From assembly GCF_013403925.1 (NCBI RefSeq), contig NZ_JABFDJ010000005.1:62001-126000 (forward strand): a stretch of DNA of 64,000 nucleotides, in the 5' to 3' direction. Numbering within the stretch: the stretch's first letter is position 1; each line of letters begins with the position of its first letter. This document shows, one piece after another, positions 36,375 to 46,155 of this stretch. The notes beneath the pieces are model-generated. The model was not told the origin of the DNA. It made no database searches and worked only from the letters and a program-made list of their open reading frames with translations. The translations under genes were made by a program, and so were the position numbers. The DNA is from Winogradskyella wichelsiae (GTDB taxonomy: Bacteria > Bacteroidota > Bacteroidia > Flavobacteriales > Flavobacteriaceae).

Positions 36375-37280
36375 TTAAAATTTTGTAAAATAGTACAAGT
36401 CATCCCCACCTTCTCCTTTTAGACGCCTAGAAGATAAATAACCTGTCGTTAAATCATCATTTAAAAAAAATGAAAAATCATCACCAGGACTATTAATAGG
36501 CTCTTCTAAAGATACTGGTATTTCATCCGTATTTTCAGAATTTAAATCATAACTATAAATATCCAAACTACCTTTACCTCCACGTCTATCTGACGTGAAA
36601 TAAAGTTTATTATCTGCACTAACAAAAGGATAAATCTCGGTACGTGATGAATTAATCTTTTCGCTTAGTTTACTAATTTCCCCATATGTTTTATGATTAC
36701 TAACAGAGACCTTATATAAATCCGATTTTCCTTTTGTTCCCTTCACAGTTGCTACAAAATAAAGAGTAGACTCATCTGGACTTAAGGCTGGATGTAAAAA
36801 ATTAAAGTCTGGATCGCAAAATGGCAAGGTTGTAAAGTTTGTCCAACCACTACCTTCTACATATTCTGCTCGTTGAATCTGAAGATTAAAAGTCTCAATT
36901 CCTTTATACCTATTATTTCCTTTACCTAATTGGTTTGTGGTAAAATACATATACTTACCATCTTTAGAGTAGGTAGCTGCAGACATATTAAACTGCCCTA
37001 GTTCTGTCTTAGTTATAGGTTTTTCGTTTTTAATCTCCCCATTTCCATCGATAGAACCTTCATATATATTAAATACAAATCCATCATATTTATCTTTTAT
37101 GGCACGACCTCTTTTAGTTGTAAGATTAGCACTAAAAAATATTTTATCACCTACAACGCGAGGAGCAAAATGATCCAACTTAGTATTTATTTCTAAATTT
37201 TTAACTTCAACGTCTTTGCTTTGAGAAAACCCAAAAGTAAAAACTAACAAAACGAGTAATGTAAATTTTAGTTTCAACAT
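36375..37280 (-). CDS. PD40/WD40-like beta-propeller exported protein
   Basis: A 301-residue protein with a Sec signal (MLKLKFTLLVLLVFTFGFSQS) and repeated PD40 blades (AATYSKDGKYMYFTTNQ, PALSPDESTLYFVAT, YPFVSADNKLYFTSDRRGGKGSLDIY). Similar propellers occur in the OmpA-linked proteins of gliding and T9SS systems, but no OmpA domain is present. It lies 3 bp downstream of the GlmU-like gene and is co-transcribed with it. Confidence 0.8.
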   Translation of the reverse strand: MLKLKFTLLVLLVFTFGFSQSKDVEVKNLEINTKLDHFAPRVVGDKIFFSANLTTKRGRAIKDKYDGFVFNIYEGSIDGNGEIKNEKPITKTELGQFNMSAATYSKDGKYMYFTTNQLGKGNNRYKGIETFNLQIQRAEYVEGSGWTNFTTLPFCDPDFNFLHPALSPDESTLYFVATVKGTKGKSDLYKVSVSNHKTYGEISKLSEKINSSRTEIYPFVSADNKLYFTSDRRGGKGSLDIYSYDLNSENTDEIPVSLEEPINSPGDDFSFFLNDDLTTGYLSSRRLKGEGGDDLYYFTKF

Positions 37281-37283
37281 ATC

Positions 37284-38459
37284 TTAATCTCTTCTATATT
37301 GTTTTGTTTCTTCAAATACATGTTCTAAAATAGCTTTATCTTTTTCTGTAAACTCTATTTTACGTCTATGCATCACAACTTCAGATACTTCAAAAGCTTT
37401 ATCTGTTTTATAGGTTACAAAGCCTTTACTTCCTCCCCAAGAAAAACTAGGTACAAAATTTCTAGGAAAACCACTTCCAAAGATATTAGCACTTACGCCA
37501 ACGACAGTACCTGTATTAAACATAGTATTGATTCCACATTTGCTATGATCCCCCATCATTAAGCCACAAAATTGTAATCCTGTTTTTGCAAAACCTTCTG
37601 TTTCGTAATCCCATAGTCTCACTTCTGCATAGTTGTTTTTTAGATTACTATTGTTGGTATCTGCCCCAAGATTACACCATTCACCTAAAACGGAATTTCC
37701 TAAAAAGCCATCGTGCCCTTTGTTAGAATATCCGAAAATAACGGAATTATTAACCTCTCCTCCAACTTTACTATGTGGTCCCACTGTAGTTGCCCCATAG
37801 ATCTTACTTGCCATTTTTAAAGTGGCATCATGGCAAAGTGCAAAAGGCCCTCTAACTATAGATCCTTCCATTACTTCTGAATCTCTACCTATATAAATGG
37901 GTCCTGAACTAGCATTTAAAGTTGCAAAATTTAAGGTCGCCCCTTCTTCTATAAATATATTTTCCGGATTTATTGTATTTATCGTCGCAGGTATAGGTTC
38001 TGATTTTCTATCCTTTGTAATTAGATTAAAATCTTCTAAAATTGCATCCCCATTTTTAGAAAAAATATCCCAAGTATGTTCTATTGTTAAAATATCACCA
38101 TCAAATTCAACAGCTTCAAATGTTGAAAAATCGCTAACTTCTTCACCTTCCTTGATAAAAAAAGCAATAACATCTTCACCTTTGAAAAGTGCTTGATTAT
38201 GACTCAAATTTTTCACAAAGGCTATCACTTCAACATTAGGTAAAAAAGAAGCATTAATCATAATGTTCTCCTCCATTTCTACCATAGGAAACTTATCTGC
38301 TAGATAATCTTCAGTAATCGTTGTTGTGGTATATTCTAAATAAGATTCCCATTTCTGACGAATTGTTAAAATACCAATTCTTAGATCTGCAACTGGTCTT
38401 GTAAATGTAAATGGTAAGAGATTGTTGCGGTAAGGACCGTCGAATAATATATAATTCAT
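37284..38459 (-). CDS. GlmU-like putative sugar nucleotidyltransferase
   Basis: A 391-residue protein of the flavobacterial GlmU-like family. The N-terminal half begins YILFDGPYRNNLLPFTFTRPVADLRIGILTI, a degenerate nucleotidyltransferase. The C-terminal half is a left-handed beta helix (GSIVRGPFALCHDATLKMASKIYGATTVGPHSKVGGEV, MMGDHSKCGINTMFNTGTVVG). True GlmU pyrophosphorylase motifs are not evident, so acetyl- or nucleotidyl-transfer on a sugar phosphate is inferred from fold. ATG at 38459 is preferred because the extra upstream residues to 38510 do not resemble the family. Confidence 0.82.
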   Translation of the reverse strand: MNYILFDGPYRNNLLPFTFTRPVADLRIGILTIRQKWESYLEYTTTTITEDYLADKFPMVEMEENIMINASFLPNVEVIAFVKNLSHNQALFKGEDVIAFFIKEGEEVSDFSTFEAVEFDGDILTIEHTWDIFSKNGDAILEDFNLITKDRKSEPIPATINTINPENIFIEEGATLNFATLNASSGPIYIGRDSEVMEGSIVRGPFALCHDATLKMASKIYGATTVGPHSKVGGEVNNSVIFGYSNKGHDGFLGNSVLGEWCNLGADTNNSNLKNNYAEVRLWDYETEGFAKTGLQFCGLMMGDHSKCGINTMFNTGTVVGVSANIFGSGFPRNFVPSFSWGGSKGFVTYKTDKAFEVSEVVMHRRKIEFTEKDKAILEHVFEETKQYRRD

Positions 38460-38533
38460 GAAGTGTTTAGAATTAGTGGTTGCTGTTATATCTAAAATAT
38501 TATAACTCAAAAATAACTTAATTGTTTAAAATA

Positions 38534-38565
38534 AAAAAGCCTTTCTGACAACAGAAAGGCTTTTT
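38534..38565 (-). terminator. Terminator downstream of rpmE2
   Basis: 14-bp stem AAAAAGCCTTTCTG / CAGAAAGGCTTTTT with a 4-nt loop and T tract on the minus strand. Confidence 0.85.
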
Positions 38566-38587
38566 ATATAATGTTAATAAGCAAAGT

Positions 38588-38839
38588 TTATTTTTTAAAC
38601 TTAGCATATTTGTTTTTGAACTTGTCAATACGACCAGCTGTATCTACTAATTTAGATTTACCAGTGTAAAAAGGGTGAGATGTTCTAGAGATCTCTAATT
38701 TTACTAATGGATATTCAGTACCATCTACATCGATAGTTTCACTTGTGTCTGCTGTAGACTTCGTTAAATACACCTCTTCATTTGACATGTCTTTAAACGC
38801 TACAATTCTATAATTTTCTGGGTGTATTCCTGCTTTCAT
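38588..38839 (-). CDS. rpmE2: 50S ribosomal protein L31 type B
   Basis: An 83-residue ribosomal protein. The start [19 protein letters not shown] and the core [28 protein letters not shown] are diagnostic of type B L31. The zinc-binding CxxC pair of the type A protein is absent, making it the zinc-independent form. It has a good vegetative promoter (38878-38908) and its own terminator. No Zur-like operator is apparent, so it may be the sole, constitutive L31. Confidence 0.96.
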   Translation of the reverse strand: MKAGIHPENYRIVAFKDMSNEEVYLTKSTADTSETIDVDGTEYPLVKLEISRTSHPFYTGKSKLVDTAGRIDKFKNKYAKFKK

Positions 38840-38877
38840 TACTAAATGCTTTAAATAAATTCGATTTTTTCGAGGTG

Positions 38878-38908
38878 CAAATTTAATTATTTTTCACAAA
38901 CCTGCAAT
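38878..38908 (-). promoter_or_regulatory. rpmE2 promoter, ATTG-N19-TAAATTTG
   Basis: Minus-strand ATTG at 38905-38908 and TAAATTTG at 38878-38885 with the consensus 19-bp spacing. Confidence 0.75.
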
Positions 38909-38951
38909 CTTTTTTGATAATTTTATTTTACAAATGTATGTAACAAATCTG

Positions 38952-38959
38952 TAACTTTG
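38952..38959 (+). promoter_or_regulatory. -7 promoter element (TAACTTTG) for the DUF4199 gene
   Basis: Exact TAnnTTTG, 39 bp before the ATG at 38999. Confidence 0.5.
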
Positions 38960-38998
38960 CATACTTACTAGTTAATTAATCAAAAAACTTATTTTAAA

Positions 38999-39532
38999 AT
39001 GGATAAATCTTTAAAATCTTCAGCAATTAACTATGGTCTATATCTTGGTCTAATCCTATCATCTTTTACAATTATAGGCTATGCTGTTTATCTAGATTTG
39101 TTTACACAATGGTGGTTTGGTATTGGTCAGATGTTATTAGTTATTGTTTTTGGAATTATATCTGCAATAAAAGCTAGAAAACTTTTAGGCGGTTTTATTA
39201 GCTTTAAAGAAGCTTTTTCTGCCTTCTTTATTACAATTGCCATCGGAACTTTAATCCCGGCATTAATAGGCTTCATTATTTTTAATGTTGTAGATCCCGA
39301 AGCGGCTATTATTCTTCAAGAAAAAATTATAAACTCTCAAATTGCAATGATGTCTAACTTTAATGCTCCACAAGAAGCAATAGACCAAGCTATGGAACAA
39401 ATGCAAGCTGAGGATAGCTTTTTCTCTTTAGGAAATACCGTTAAGACAAATGCTTATCAACTTGTTGCATACAGTGTTATCGGTCTTATTGTTGCTCTAG
39501 CCACAAAACGCAAGGATCCTCACGCGGCTTAA
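38999..39532 (+). CDS. DUF4199 membrane protein
   Basis: A 177-residue polytopic protein with about four TM helices (residues ~10-31, 39-58, 72-97 and 150-168). The layout, with a GGFISFKEAFSAFF segment and a long acidic/amphipathic stretch before the last helix (INSQIAMMSNFNAPQEAIDQAMEQMQAED), is that of DUF4199, a Bacteroidota-restricted family of unknown function. It commonly precedes a GT2 gene, as here (44-bp gap), so a link to the glycosyltransferase is likely. Confidence 0.88.
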   Translation: MDKSLKSSAINYGLYLGLILSSFTIIGYAVYLDLFTQWWFGIGQMLLVIVFGIISAIKARKLLGGFISFKEAFSAFFITIAIGTLIPALIGFIIFNVVDPEAAIILQEKIINSQIAMMSNFNAPQEAIDQAMEQMQAEDSFFSLGNTVKTNAYQLVAYSVIGLIVALATKRKDPHAA

Positions 39533-39576
39533 TTAATTTCTTTACTTTTGAGGTTTAGAAATTATATCAAAAATCT

Positions 39577-40539
39577 ATGGATATATCAGTAGTCATACCA
39601 CTACTTAATGAGGAAGAATCCTTAAAGGAACTACATAATTGGATTGTATCTGTGATGCTATCCAATCAGTTTTCTTATGAAATTTTATTTATAGATGACG
39701 GTAGTACAGATCAGTCTTGGGAAATTATTTCTGAACTCGGTGAAATAAACCCCAATGTAAAAGGCATAAGGTTTTTGAAAAATTTTGGTAAATCTCAAGC
39801 TTTACATGCAGGTTTTGCAAAAGCTGAAGGTGAGGTTGTTATTACCATGGATGCAGATTTACAAGATAATCCTGAGGAAATACCAGAGCTTTTTAAAATG
39901 ATAAAGAGCGAAGGTCTAGATCTTGTATCTGGTTGGAAAAAGAAACGTTACGACTCTGTCATCTCTAAAAATTTACCATCAAAATTATTTAATTGGGCTG
40001 CTAGAAAAACATCTGGCGTACACCTTAACGATTTTAACTGCGGTTTAAAAGCTTACAGTAATACTGTTGTTAAACACATTGATGTCTATGGCGAAATGCA
40101 TCGTTATATCCCTGTCTTAGCAAAAAATGCAGGTTTTATTAAAATTGGTGAGAAAGTAGTACTTCATCAAGCTCGGAAATATGGCCAAACTAAATTTGGC
40201 ATGAACCGTTTTATTAATGGTTTTTTAGATTTAATAACCATTTGGTTTGTTTCACATTTCGGAAAAAGACCTATGCATTTATTTGGTGCTCTTGGTGTTG
40301 TAATGACTATTATTGGTTTTGGTTTTGCATTTTATCTAGGTATCGATAAATTATTTTTAAACCCAACCGGAAGACTCATTACAGACCGTCCGCAATTCTA
40401 TATTTCACTTTCTACAATGATAATTGGTTCACAACTATTTATTGCTGGTTTTATAGGAGAACTTGTTTTACGTACAAACCGCCAAAACCAGCAGCGCTAC
40501 TATATTAAACAAGAACTTAATTTATCTAAAACAGTTTAA
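39577..40539 (+). CDS. GT2 glycosyltransferase (DPM/GtrB-like)
   Basis: Transfers a sugar to a polyprenyl-phosphate carrier. The GT-A domain opens VVIPLLNEEESLKELHNWI, with the DXD-type motifs DDGSTDQSW and MDADLQDNPEEIPEL. Two C-terminal TM helices (about residues 230-252 and 272-295) match the GtrB/DPM1 architecture. 320 residues is normal. It is followed by phosphohexomutase and an MsbA-like exporter, so it may feed envelope glycan or glycolipid assembly. Confidence 0.93.
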   Translation: MDISVVIPLLNEEESLKELHNWIVSVMLSNQFSYEILFIDDGSTDQSWEIISELGEINPNVKGIRFLKNFGKSQALHAGFAKAEGEVVITMDADLQDNPEEIPELFKMIKSEGLDLVSGWKKKRYDSVISKNLPSKLFNWAARKTSGVHLNDFNCGLKAYSNTVVKHIDVYGEMHRYIPVLAKNAGFIKIGEKVVLHQARKYGQTKFGMNRFINGFLDLITIWFVSHFGKRPMHLFGALGVVMTIIGFGFAFYLGIDKLFLNPTGRLITDRPQFYISLSTMIIGSQLFIAGFIGELVLRTNRQNQQRYYIKQELNLSKTV

Positions 40540-40577
40540 TTATAAGATGATTCTCGTCTTTAAATTGTAAGATTGTT

Positions 40578-40585
40578 TATTTTTG
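40578..40585 (+). promoter_or_regulatory. -7 promoter element (TATTTTTG) for the phosphohexomutase
   Basis: Exact TAnnTTTG, 40 bp before the ATG. Confidence 0.5.
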
Positions 40586-40625
40586 TTACTCAATCAATTT
40601 TATTCAACATAAATTCATTCTACTC

Positions 40626-42353
40626 ATGATTCATATTAAACCTGAAATATTAGAACGTGTTAATTCTTGGTTAACGCCAACTTTTGATGAAGAATCTCAA
40701 AAAGAAATAAAAAATCTAATAGCTACTAATCCGAAAGAGTTAGAGGAGAGTTTTTATAAAGATCTTGAATTTGGAACAGGTGGAATGCGTGGTATTATGG
40801 GCCTTGGAACCAACCGAATGAATAAATATACATTAGGTAAAAACACTCAAGGTTTAAGTAACTATTTACAAGAATCGTTTCCTGGTGAAGAATTAAAAGT
40901 GGCAATTGCTTTTGATTGTAGACACAATAGTAAAACATTTGGAAAATTGGTTGCAGATGTATTTTCTGCTAATGGAATTAAAGTATTCTTATTTGAAGAT
41001 TTAAGACCAACCCCAGAATTATCATTTGCACTAAAACATTTAGATTGTCATTGTGGTATTGTATTAACAGCATCTCACAATCCACCAGAATACAATGGTT
41101 ATAAAGTATATTGGCAAGATGGCGGACAATTAGTGCCACCTCAAGATTCTGGAGTTATTGCAGAAATAAATAAATTAGAGTATTCTGAAATTAAGTTTGA
41201 AGCTAACGATAGCTTAATTCAATATATAGGTAAAGATGTTGATGATGTTTTTATTAATTCATCTATAAAAAATGGAAGTTTTGATACTTCTAAAGAAGCT
41301 AAAGAAAACTTAAACATAGTTTTCACCTCTTTACACGGAACATCTATTACAGCTATTCCTGAAACTTTAAAACGTGCGGGTTATACCAACGTTAATATTG
41401 TTGAAGAACAACGTGTACCAAATGGAGATTTCCCAACGGTAGTATCACCTAACCCTGAAGAACCAGAAGCTTTAAAAATGGCAGTGGAACTTGCAGGAAA
41501 AGTTGATGGTGATATTGTGATCGGAACAGATCCTGATTGTGACCGTTTAGGAGTTGTAGTTCGTAATTTAGAAAATGAATTGGTAATTCTTAACGGAAAC
41601 CAAACGATGATTTTAATGACGAATTTTCTACTAAAACAATGGAAAAACTCAGGAAAAATCAACGACAACCAATTTGTTGGTTCTACAATTGTATCAACTC
41701 CTATGATGTCTGTTTTAGCTAGTGCTTATGATGTGGAATGCAAAATAGGTCTTACAGGTTTTAAATGGATTGCTAAAATGATTAAAGATTTCCCAACCAT
41801 GGATTTCATTGGTGGTGGAGAAGAAAGTTTTGGTTTTATGGTTGGTGATTTTGTACGCGATAAAGATGCGGTTACCTCTACTTTATTAGCTTGCGAAATT
41901 GCAGCTCAAGCAAAAGCTGAAGGTAAAACAATGTACCAAAGCTTAATTGACTTATATGTTGAGCATGGTTTCTTTAAAGAACGTTTAGTATCTATAACTA
42001 AAAAAGGTATTGAAGGTGCACAAGAAATTAAGCAAATGATGGTTGATGCAAGAAATAATCCTTTAAAAGAAATCAATGGTGAAAAAGTGGTTTTAATTGA
42101 AGATTACCAATTATCAATCTCAAAAAATCTTCAAACTAATGAAGAAACAGCGATTGAAATTCCTAAATCTAATGTCTTGATTTATTATACAGAAGAAGGA
42201 AGTAAAATAGCTTTAAGACCAAGTGGAACAGAACCTAAAATAAAATTCTATATCAGCGTAAATAAAGATCTTGACAATTCGGCAGACTTTGAAACAACGG
42301 AGCAATTGTTGGATGACAGAATCGATGCTATCCTAAAGGATATGAATTTATAA
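40626..42353 (+). CDS. Phosphoglucomutase/phosphomannomutase family enzyme
   Basis: Interconverts hexose-1- and hexose-6-phosphates. Four domains: catalytic phosphoserine loop [13 protein letters not shown] (about residue 142), Mg2+-binding DPDCDRLG (near 302), substrate loop GGGEESFGF (near 396) and phosphate-binding [12 protein letters not shown] (near 535). At 575 residues it matches the PgcA/phospho-sugar mutase branch. The MsbA-like gene starts 4 bp after, so the two are co-transcribed. Confidence 0.93.
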   Translation: MIHIKPEILERVNSWLTPTFDEESQKEIKNLIATNPKELEESFYKDLEFGTGGMRGIMGLGTNRMNKYTLGKNTQGLSNYLQESFPGEELKVAIAFDCRHNSKTFGKLVADVFSANGIKVFLFEDLRPTPELSFALKHLDCHCGIVLTASHNPPEYNGYKVYWQDGGQLVPPQDSGVIAEINKLEYSEIKFEANDSLIQYIGKDVDDVFINSSIKNGSFDTSKEAKENLNIVFTSLHGTSITAIPETLKRAGYTNVNIVEEQRVPNGDFPTVVSPNPEEPEALKMAVELAGKVDGDIVIGTDPDCDRLGVVVRNLENELVILNGNQTMILMTNFLLKQWKNSGKINDNQFVGSTIVSTPMMSVLASAYDVECKIGLTGFKWIAKMIKDFPTMDFIGGGEESFGFMVGDFVRDKDAVTSTLLACEIAAQAKAEGKTMYQSLIDLYVEHGFFKERLVSITKKGIEGAQEIKQMMVDARNNPLKEINGEKVVLIEDYQLSISKNLQTNEETAIEIPKSNVLIYYTEEGSKIALRPSGTEPKIKFYISVNKDLDNSADFETTEQLLDDRIDAILKDMNL

Positions 42354-42356
42354 TTA

Positions 42357-44192
42357 ATGGACTATATTAAGAAGTTATCGCGGTTTATTATACCGTATAA
42401 GAAATATGCATATTTAAATATTTTCTTCAACATTTTATATGCCCTTTTTGGGACTTTATCATTTGTTTCATTAATGCCAATGTTAAAGGTATTACTGAAA
42501 ACAGCAGAACCTATTGCTGCTAAACCAATACGTGCAAATTATGATGGTATTCTTCAATACAAAGACTATTTACAAGACTCGTTAAACTTCTTTATTACCC
42601 AAAAGATAGAAGCAGATGGTCAGTATAGTGTCTTGATTATCATGATTTCCGTTGTAATTAGTACTTTTTTACTAAAAAATGCAGCTGGTTACTTCTCTAA
42701 TTTCTTTCTAGCCTATTTAAGAAATGGTATTTTAAAAGATATTAGAAATGAGCTATATAATAAAACGGTTAGCCTTCCCTTGTCTTATTTTTCAGAAAAA
42801 AGAAAAGGTGATATTATAGCAAGAATCTCTGGCGATGTAAATGAAATTCAAAATTCATTATTAGCTATTTTAGAATTACTTGTTAGAGAACCGCTAACCA
42901 TTATTTTTACTATAGTTGTAATGTTTACTATAAGTATTAAACTCACCATTTTTGTATTCATATTTATACCAGTTTCGGGCATCATTATATCTCGGATTGG
43001 TAAAAGTTTAAAAAAACGCTCTAAGCGTGTTCAAGAAGAAAATGGAGCATTTCTTTCTGTTTTAGATGAAACTTTAAACGGATTAAAAGTAATTAAAGGG
43101 TTTAATGCTGAAGATAAATTTAATTCAACATTTAAAAAATCTACATCAAGATTATTCAAATTTGCCAATGATTTAGCGCATAGGCAGAATTTAGCTTCAC
43201 CTACATCTGAATTTTTAGGGATAGTTGTTATCTCTGTTATTTTGCTATATGGGGGACAAATGGTGTTAGTAGAACAAACATTAACATCCGATGAATTTTT
43301 AACCTACATGGCTTTAGCCTATAACATATTAACACCGGCAAAAGCTATAAGCAAAGCAACCTATAAAGTTAAATCTGCAAATGCTTCTGCAGACCGTGTA
43401 TTAGAAATTTTAAATACAGAATCTACCATTAAAGATCCAGTGGACGGAAAAGCAAAAACAAACTTTCAATCTTCACTAAAAATTAATAATATTTCTTTTA
43501 AGTATGAAGACGATCTTGTTCTTAAAAAATTCTCTCTCAATGTTCCTAAAGGAAAAAGCGTAGCTTTAGTTGGGCAATCTGGAAGTGGAAAAAGTACTAT
43601 TGCAAATTTAGTAACACGATTTTACGATGTTAACGAAGGTAATATTACTATTGATGGAGAGGATATTAAAGATATAACCAAAAAATCACTTAGAAGTTTA
43701 TTGGGCTTAGTAACCCAGGATTCTATTTTATTTAATGATACTGTAGCAAACAATCTCAAAGTTGGAAAAGAAAACGCTTCAGATGAAGAAATAATTGAAG
43801 CTTTAAAAATTGCTAATGCTTGGGAGTTTGTAAAAGACTTACCAAATGGGATTGACACCAACATTGGAGATTCTGGTGGTAAATTATCTGGAGGACAGAA
43901 ACAACGCTTAAGTATAGCCAGAGCTGTGCTTAAAAACCCTCCAATTATGATTTTAGACGAAGCAACCTCAGCATTAGATACAGAAAGTGAAAGACTAGTA
44001 CAAGATGCTTTAGAGAATATGATGAAGAATAGAACCTCTATTATAATTGCACATAGACTTTCTACTATTCAAAATGCAGATGAAATTATAGTTATGAATA
44101 AAGGTGAAATTGCAGAACAAGGCACACACACTGAACTTATTGCAAAAAATGGTGTTTATAGAAAATTAGTAGATATGCAAAGCTTTGAGTAA
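42357..44192 (+). CDS. MsbA-like ABC exporter (lipid flippase type)
   Basis: A half-transporter of 611 residues. Six TM helices span residues ~15-345, with an unusually long first periplasmic loop (about residues 52-85), a feature of Bacteroidota MsbA-like proteins. The ATPase domain has Walker A GQSGSGKST, signature LSGGQKQR, Walker B IMILDEATSALD and the switch His in IAHRLSTI. It probably flips lipid A or another lipid. A terminator follows. Confidence 0.9.
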   Translation: MDYIKKLSRFIIPYKKYAYLNIFFNILYALFGTLSFVSLMPMLKVLLKTAEPIAAKPIRANYDGILQYKDYLQDSLNFFITQKIEADGQYSVLIIMISVVISTFLLKNAAGYFSNFFLAYLRNGILKDIRNELYNKTVSLPLSYFSEKRKGDIIARISGDVNEIQNSLLAILELLVREPLTIIFTIVVMFTISIKLTIFVFIFIPVSGIIISRIGKSLKKRSKRVQEENGAFLSVLDETLNGLKVIKGFNAEDKFNSTFKKSTSRLFKFANDLAHRQNLASPTSEFLGIVVISVILLYGGQMVLVEQTLTSDEFLTYMALAYNILTPAKAISKATYKVKSANASADRVLEILNTESTIKDPVDGKAKTNFQSSLKINNISFKYEDDLVLKKFSLNVPKGKSVALVGQSGSGKSTIANLVTRFYDVNEGNITIDGEDIKDITKKSLRSLLGLVTQDSILFNDTVANNLKVGKENASDEEIIEALKIANAWEFVKDLPNGIDTNIGDSGGKLSGGQKQRLSIARAVLKNPPIMILDEATSALDTESERLVQDALENMMKNRTSIIIAHRLSTIQNADEIIVMNKGEIAEQGTHTELIAKNGVYRKLVDMQSFE

Positions 44193-44499
44193 ACTCAACA
44201 ACTTAAAATTGAAAACTTATTAAAAATAAAAAAAGGATGTATATATTATACATCCTTTCTTTGTTATCAGATTTGGGGCAATGATAACGCTTGTTAGGTT
44301 AAGCTGAGGCAAACATATAATAAAATTAGTTATCACACAAGAAAATAAATACATTTCATCGATTTTATATACTTTTTGTCGGTTAAATACATTTTAAAAC
44401 ACTGAAAATCAACAAAAGAAAAATGAATGTAATTAAATTATTTTAGATCATCATTAAACCTTTAAGACATTAGAACGTCTAAATACTAAAGTAGATTAA
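44193..44499. other. 307-bp intergenic region before the second ECF operon
   Basis: Holds the terminator of the exporter operon (44231-44260) and an inverted repeat GTTATC / GATAAC (44263-44288). No gene or TAnnTTTG element was seen before the sigma gene. Confidence 0.5.
44231..44260 (+). terminator. Terminator after the MsbA-like gene
   Basis: Stem AAAGGATGTATA / TATACATCCTTT, 3-nt loop, followed by a T-rich tract. Confidence 0.8.
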
Positions 44500-45042
44500 T
44501 TGAATAGCGAATCGGATTTCATATTACGTCTAAAAGACCCCAAGTCTAAAGAAGCTGCATTTAGAGAGTTGTTACAACTTTATAAAGAGCGACTCTATTG
44601 GCATATTCGTAAAATTGTTCTCAATCATGATGATGCAGATGATGTGCTTCAAAACTCATTTATTAAAATTTATAGAAGCATAGATAAATTTAAAGGAGAA
44701 AGTAAATTATTTTCTTGGATGTACCGTATAGCTACAAATGAATCTATTACATTGTTAAACAAAAATGCAAAACGATTACAAATTACTAATGAAGAATATC
44801 AAGACAAGGCTATTAATAACTTAACAGCTGATGTTTATTTTGAAGGTGATGCCATTCAACTTAAATTACAAAAAGCGATAGCGACGTTACCGGAAAAGCA
44901 ACAGTTAGTCTTTAATATGCGCTATTTTGATGATTTAAAATATAAAGATATTGCAGCGATTTTAGACACTAGCGAAGGCGCTTTAAAGGCATCATATCAT
45001 ATCGCTGCTAAAAAAATTGAAGCTTTTTTAACCTCAGATTAA
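44500..45042 (+). CDS. ECF RNA polymerase sigma factor (TTG start)
   Basis: A 180-residue sigma-70 family protein. Region 2: YKERLYWHIRKIVLNHDDADDVLQNSFIKIYRS with KFKGESKLFSWMYRIATNE. Region 4: LPEKQQLVFNMRYFDDLKYKDIAAILDTSEGALKASYHIAAKKI. The start is TTG at 44500, because the codon just before it is an in-frame TAA. It heads a three-gene operon with a membrane protein and a secreted partner. Confidence 0.9.
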   Translation: MNSESDFILRLKDPKSKEAAFRELLQLYKERLYWHIRKIVLNHDDADDVLQNSFIKIYRSIDKFKGESKLFSWMYRIATNESITLLNKNAKRLQITNEEYQDKAINNLTADVYFEGDAIQLKLQKAIATLPEKQQLVFNMRYFDDLKYKDIAAILDTSEGALKASYHIAAKKIEAFLTSD

Positions 45043-45124
45043 ACCATTTAAGGAATTTTAAGTCTAATAGATAAATGAAATTGCTACTAGCGTAGAATAT
45101 ATACTGAAACAAGTTCAGCATAAA

Positions 45125-45631
45125 ATGAAAAATAAAAATTTACATCATATTAAATCTACAGGTTTAAAGATTCCAGATCATTATTTTGAGTCTTTTGAAA
45201 CTGACTTTTTTGAACGTTTAAGAGAAAAAGAAACTTTTAAAGGTATAGAAAATCCTGGTTTTAAATTACCAAATGATTATTTTGATACTGTAGATAATAC
45301 TATTTTAGAAAAGCTTAAAACGGATACTGAAACACCTGTAATCACATTAAAAACTAAACGCTCATTTTATTATGTTGCTGGTATTGCTGCTAGTTTTTTA
45401 TTATTCTTTAGCTTAGTATTTAATACAAAAAATAATATTTCATTTGACACTGTAGATACCGCTATTATTGAAGGTTATTTATACCAAGAAGAATATACCA
45501 ATGAAGATTTTGCATCTTTATTTGTAACTGAAGATATTTCAGAAACCGATTTTATAGATTTAAATATCTCAGAAGAAACGTTAGATCAATATTTTGAGAA
45601 CATAGAAACCGAAGACTTAATTTTTGAATAA
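45125..45631 (+). CDS. Anti-sigma-like single-TM protein of the second ECF operon
   Basis: A 168-residue protein. The N-terminal cytoplasmic part contains two copies of a short motif, GLKIPDHYFESFE and GFKLPNDYFDTVD, about 33 residues apart. One TM helix follows (about residues 79-94, YYVAGIAASFLLFFSLVF), then an acidic periplasmic tail. This lipid-face motif layout is common in Bacteroidota proteins paired with ECF sigma factors. Anti-sigma function is inferred from position. Confidence 0.65.
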   Translation: MKNKNLHHIKSTGLKIPDHYFESFETDFFERLREKETFKGIENPGFKLPNDYFDTVDNTILEKLKTDTETPVITLKTKRSFYYVAGIAASFLLFFSLVFNTKNNISFDTVDTAIIEGYLYQEEYTNEDFASLFVTEDISETDFIDLNISEETLDQYFENIETEDLIFE

Positions 45632-45637
45632 CATACT

Positions 45638-46108
45638 ATGAATATTTCAAAGAAAAATCACCAATTTAATTCCCAGAACAAAATAAGATTTACAGTTGTA
45701 CTGTTCTTACTTTTTTCTGTAAGCCTATTTGCTCAAAAATTTGATAGAGAAAAAATTAAAGCTTTAAAAATAGCGCATATTACAGGAAAATTAGATTTAT
45801 CAAAATCTGAAGCTCAAAAATTTTGGCCAATTTATAATGCTAATGAAAATGCAGAAAATGAATTAAGAGAAAAGTCTATGACTAGACGTAAAGAAAAAAA
45901 AGCTGAGAATCTTTCTGAATCTGAAGCCAAAACTCTTCTTTTAGATATGGAAAAAACTGAAATACAAAAGACAGATTTGAAATCTAAATACTTAAAAGAA
46001 TTATTAAGTATTCTTCCTGCTAAAAAAATAATTAAACTATATCAGGCAGAGCATTCTTTTAGACAAAAGATGTTTGAAGAATACAAAAAACGTCATTCAA
46101 ACGATTAA
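45638..46108 (+). CDS. Secreted 'sensor of ECF-type sigma factor' protein
   Basis: A 156-residue exported protein. Signal peptide to about residue 35 (IRFTVVLFLLFSVSLFAQ), then a helical domain (KIKALKIAHITGKLDLSKSEAQKFWPIYNANENAENELREKS), in the flavobacterial family described as sensor of an ECF-type sigma factor. It resembles Spy/CpxP-like helical chaperones in charge pattern. The sigma-TM-sensor order matches this family. It lies 6 bp after the TM protein. Confidence 0.78.
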   Translation: MNISKKNHQFNSQNKIRFTVVLFLLFSVSLFAQKFDREKIKALKIAHITGKLDLSKSEAQKFWPIYNANENAENELREKSMTRRKEKKAENLSESEAKTLLLDMEKTEIQKTDLKSKYLKELLSILPAKKIIKLYQAEHSFRQKMFEEYKKRHSND

Positions 46109-46126
46109 TATTATAAAAACATTGAT

Positions 46127-46155
46127 AAAAAGGAAGCCTTTAAAACTTCCTTTTT
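46127..46155. terminator. Terminator after the second ECF operon
   Basis: 10-bp stem AAAAAGGAAG / CTTCCTTTTT with a 9-nt loop; abuts the convergent gene's stop codon. Confidence 0.75.

Noticed and set aside
44263..44288. GTTATC/GATAAC inverted repeat after the exporter terminator
   Set aside because: Short arms with a 14-nt loop and no associated element; likely chance in AT-rich DNA.
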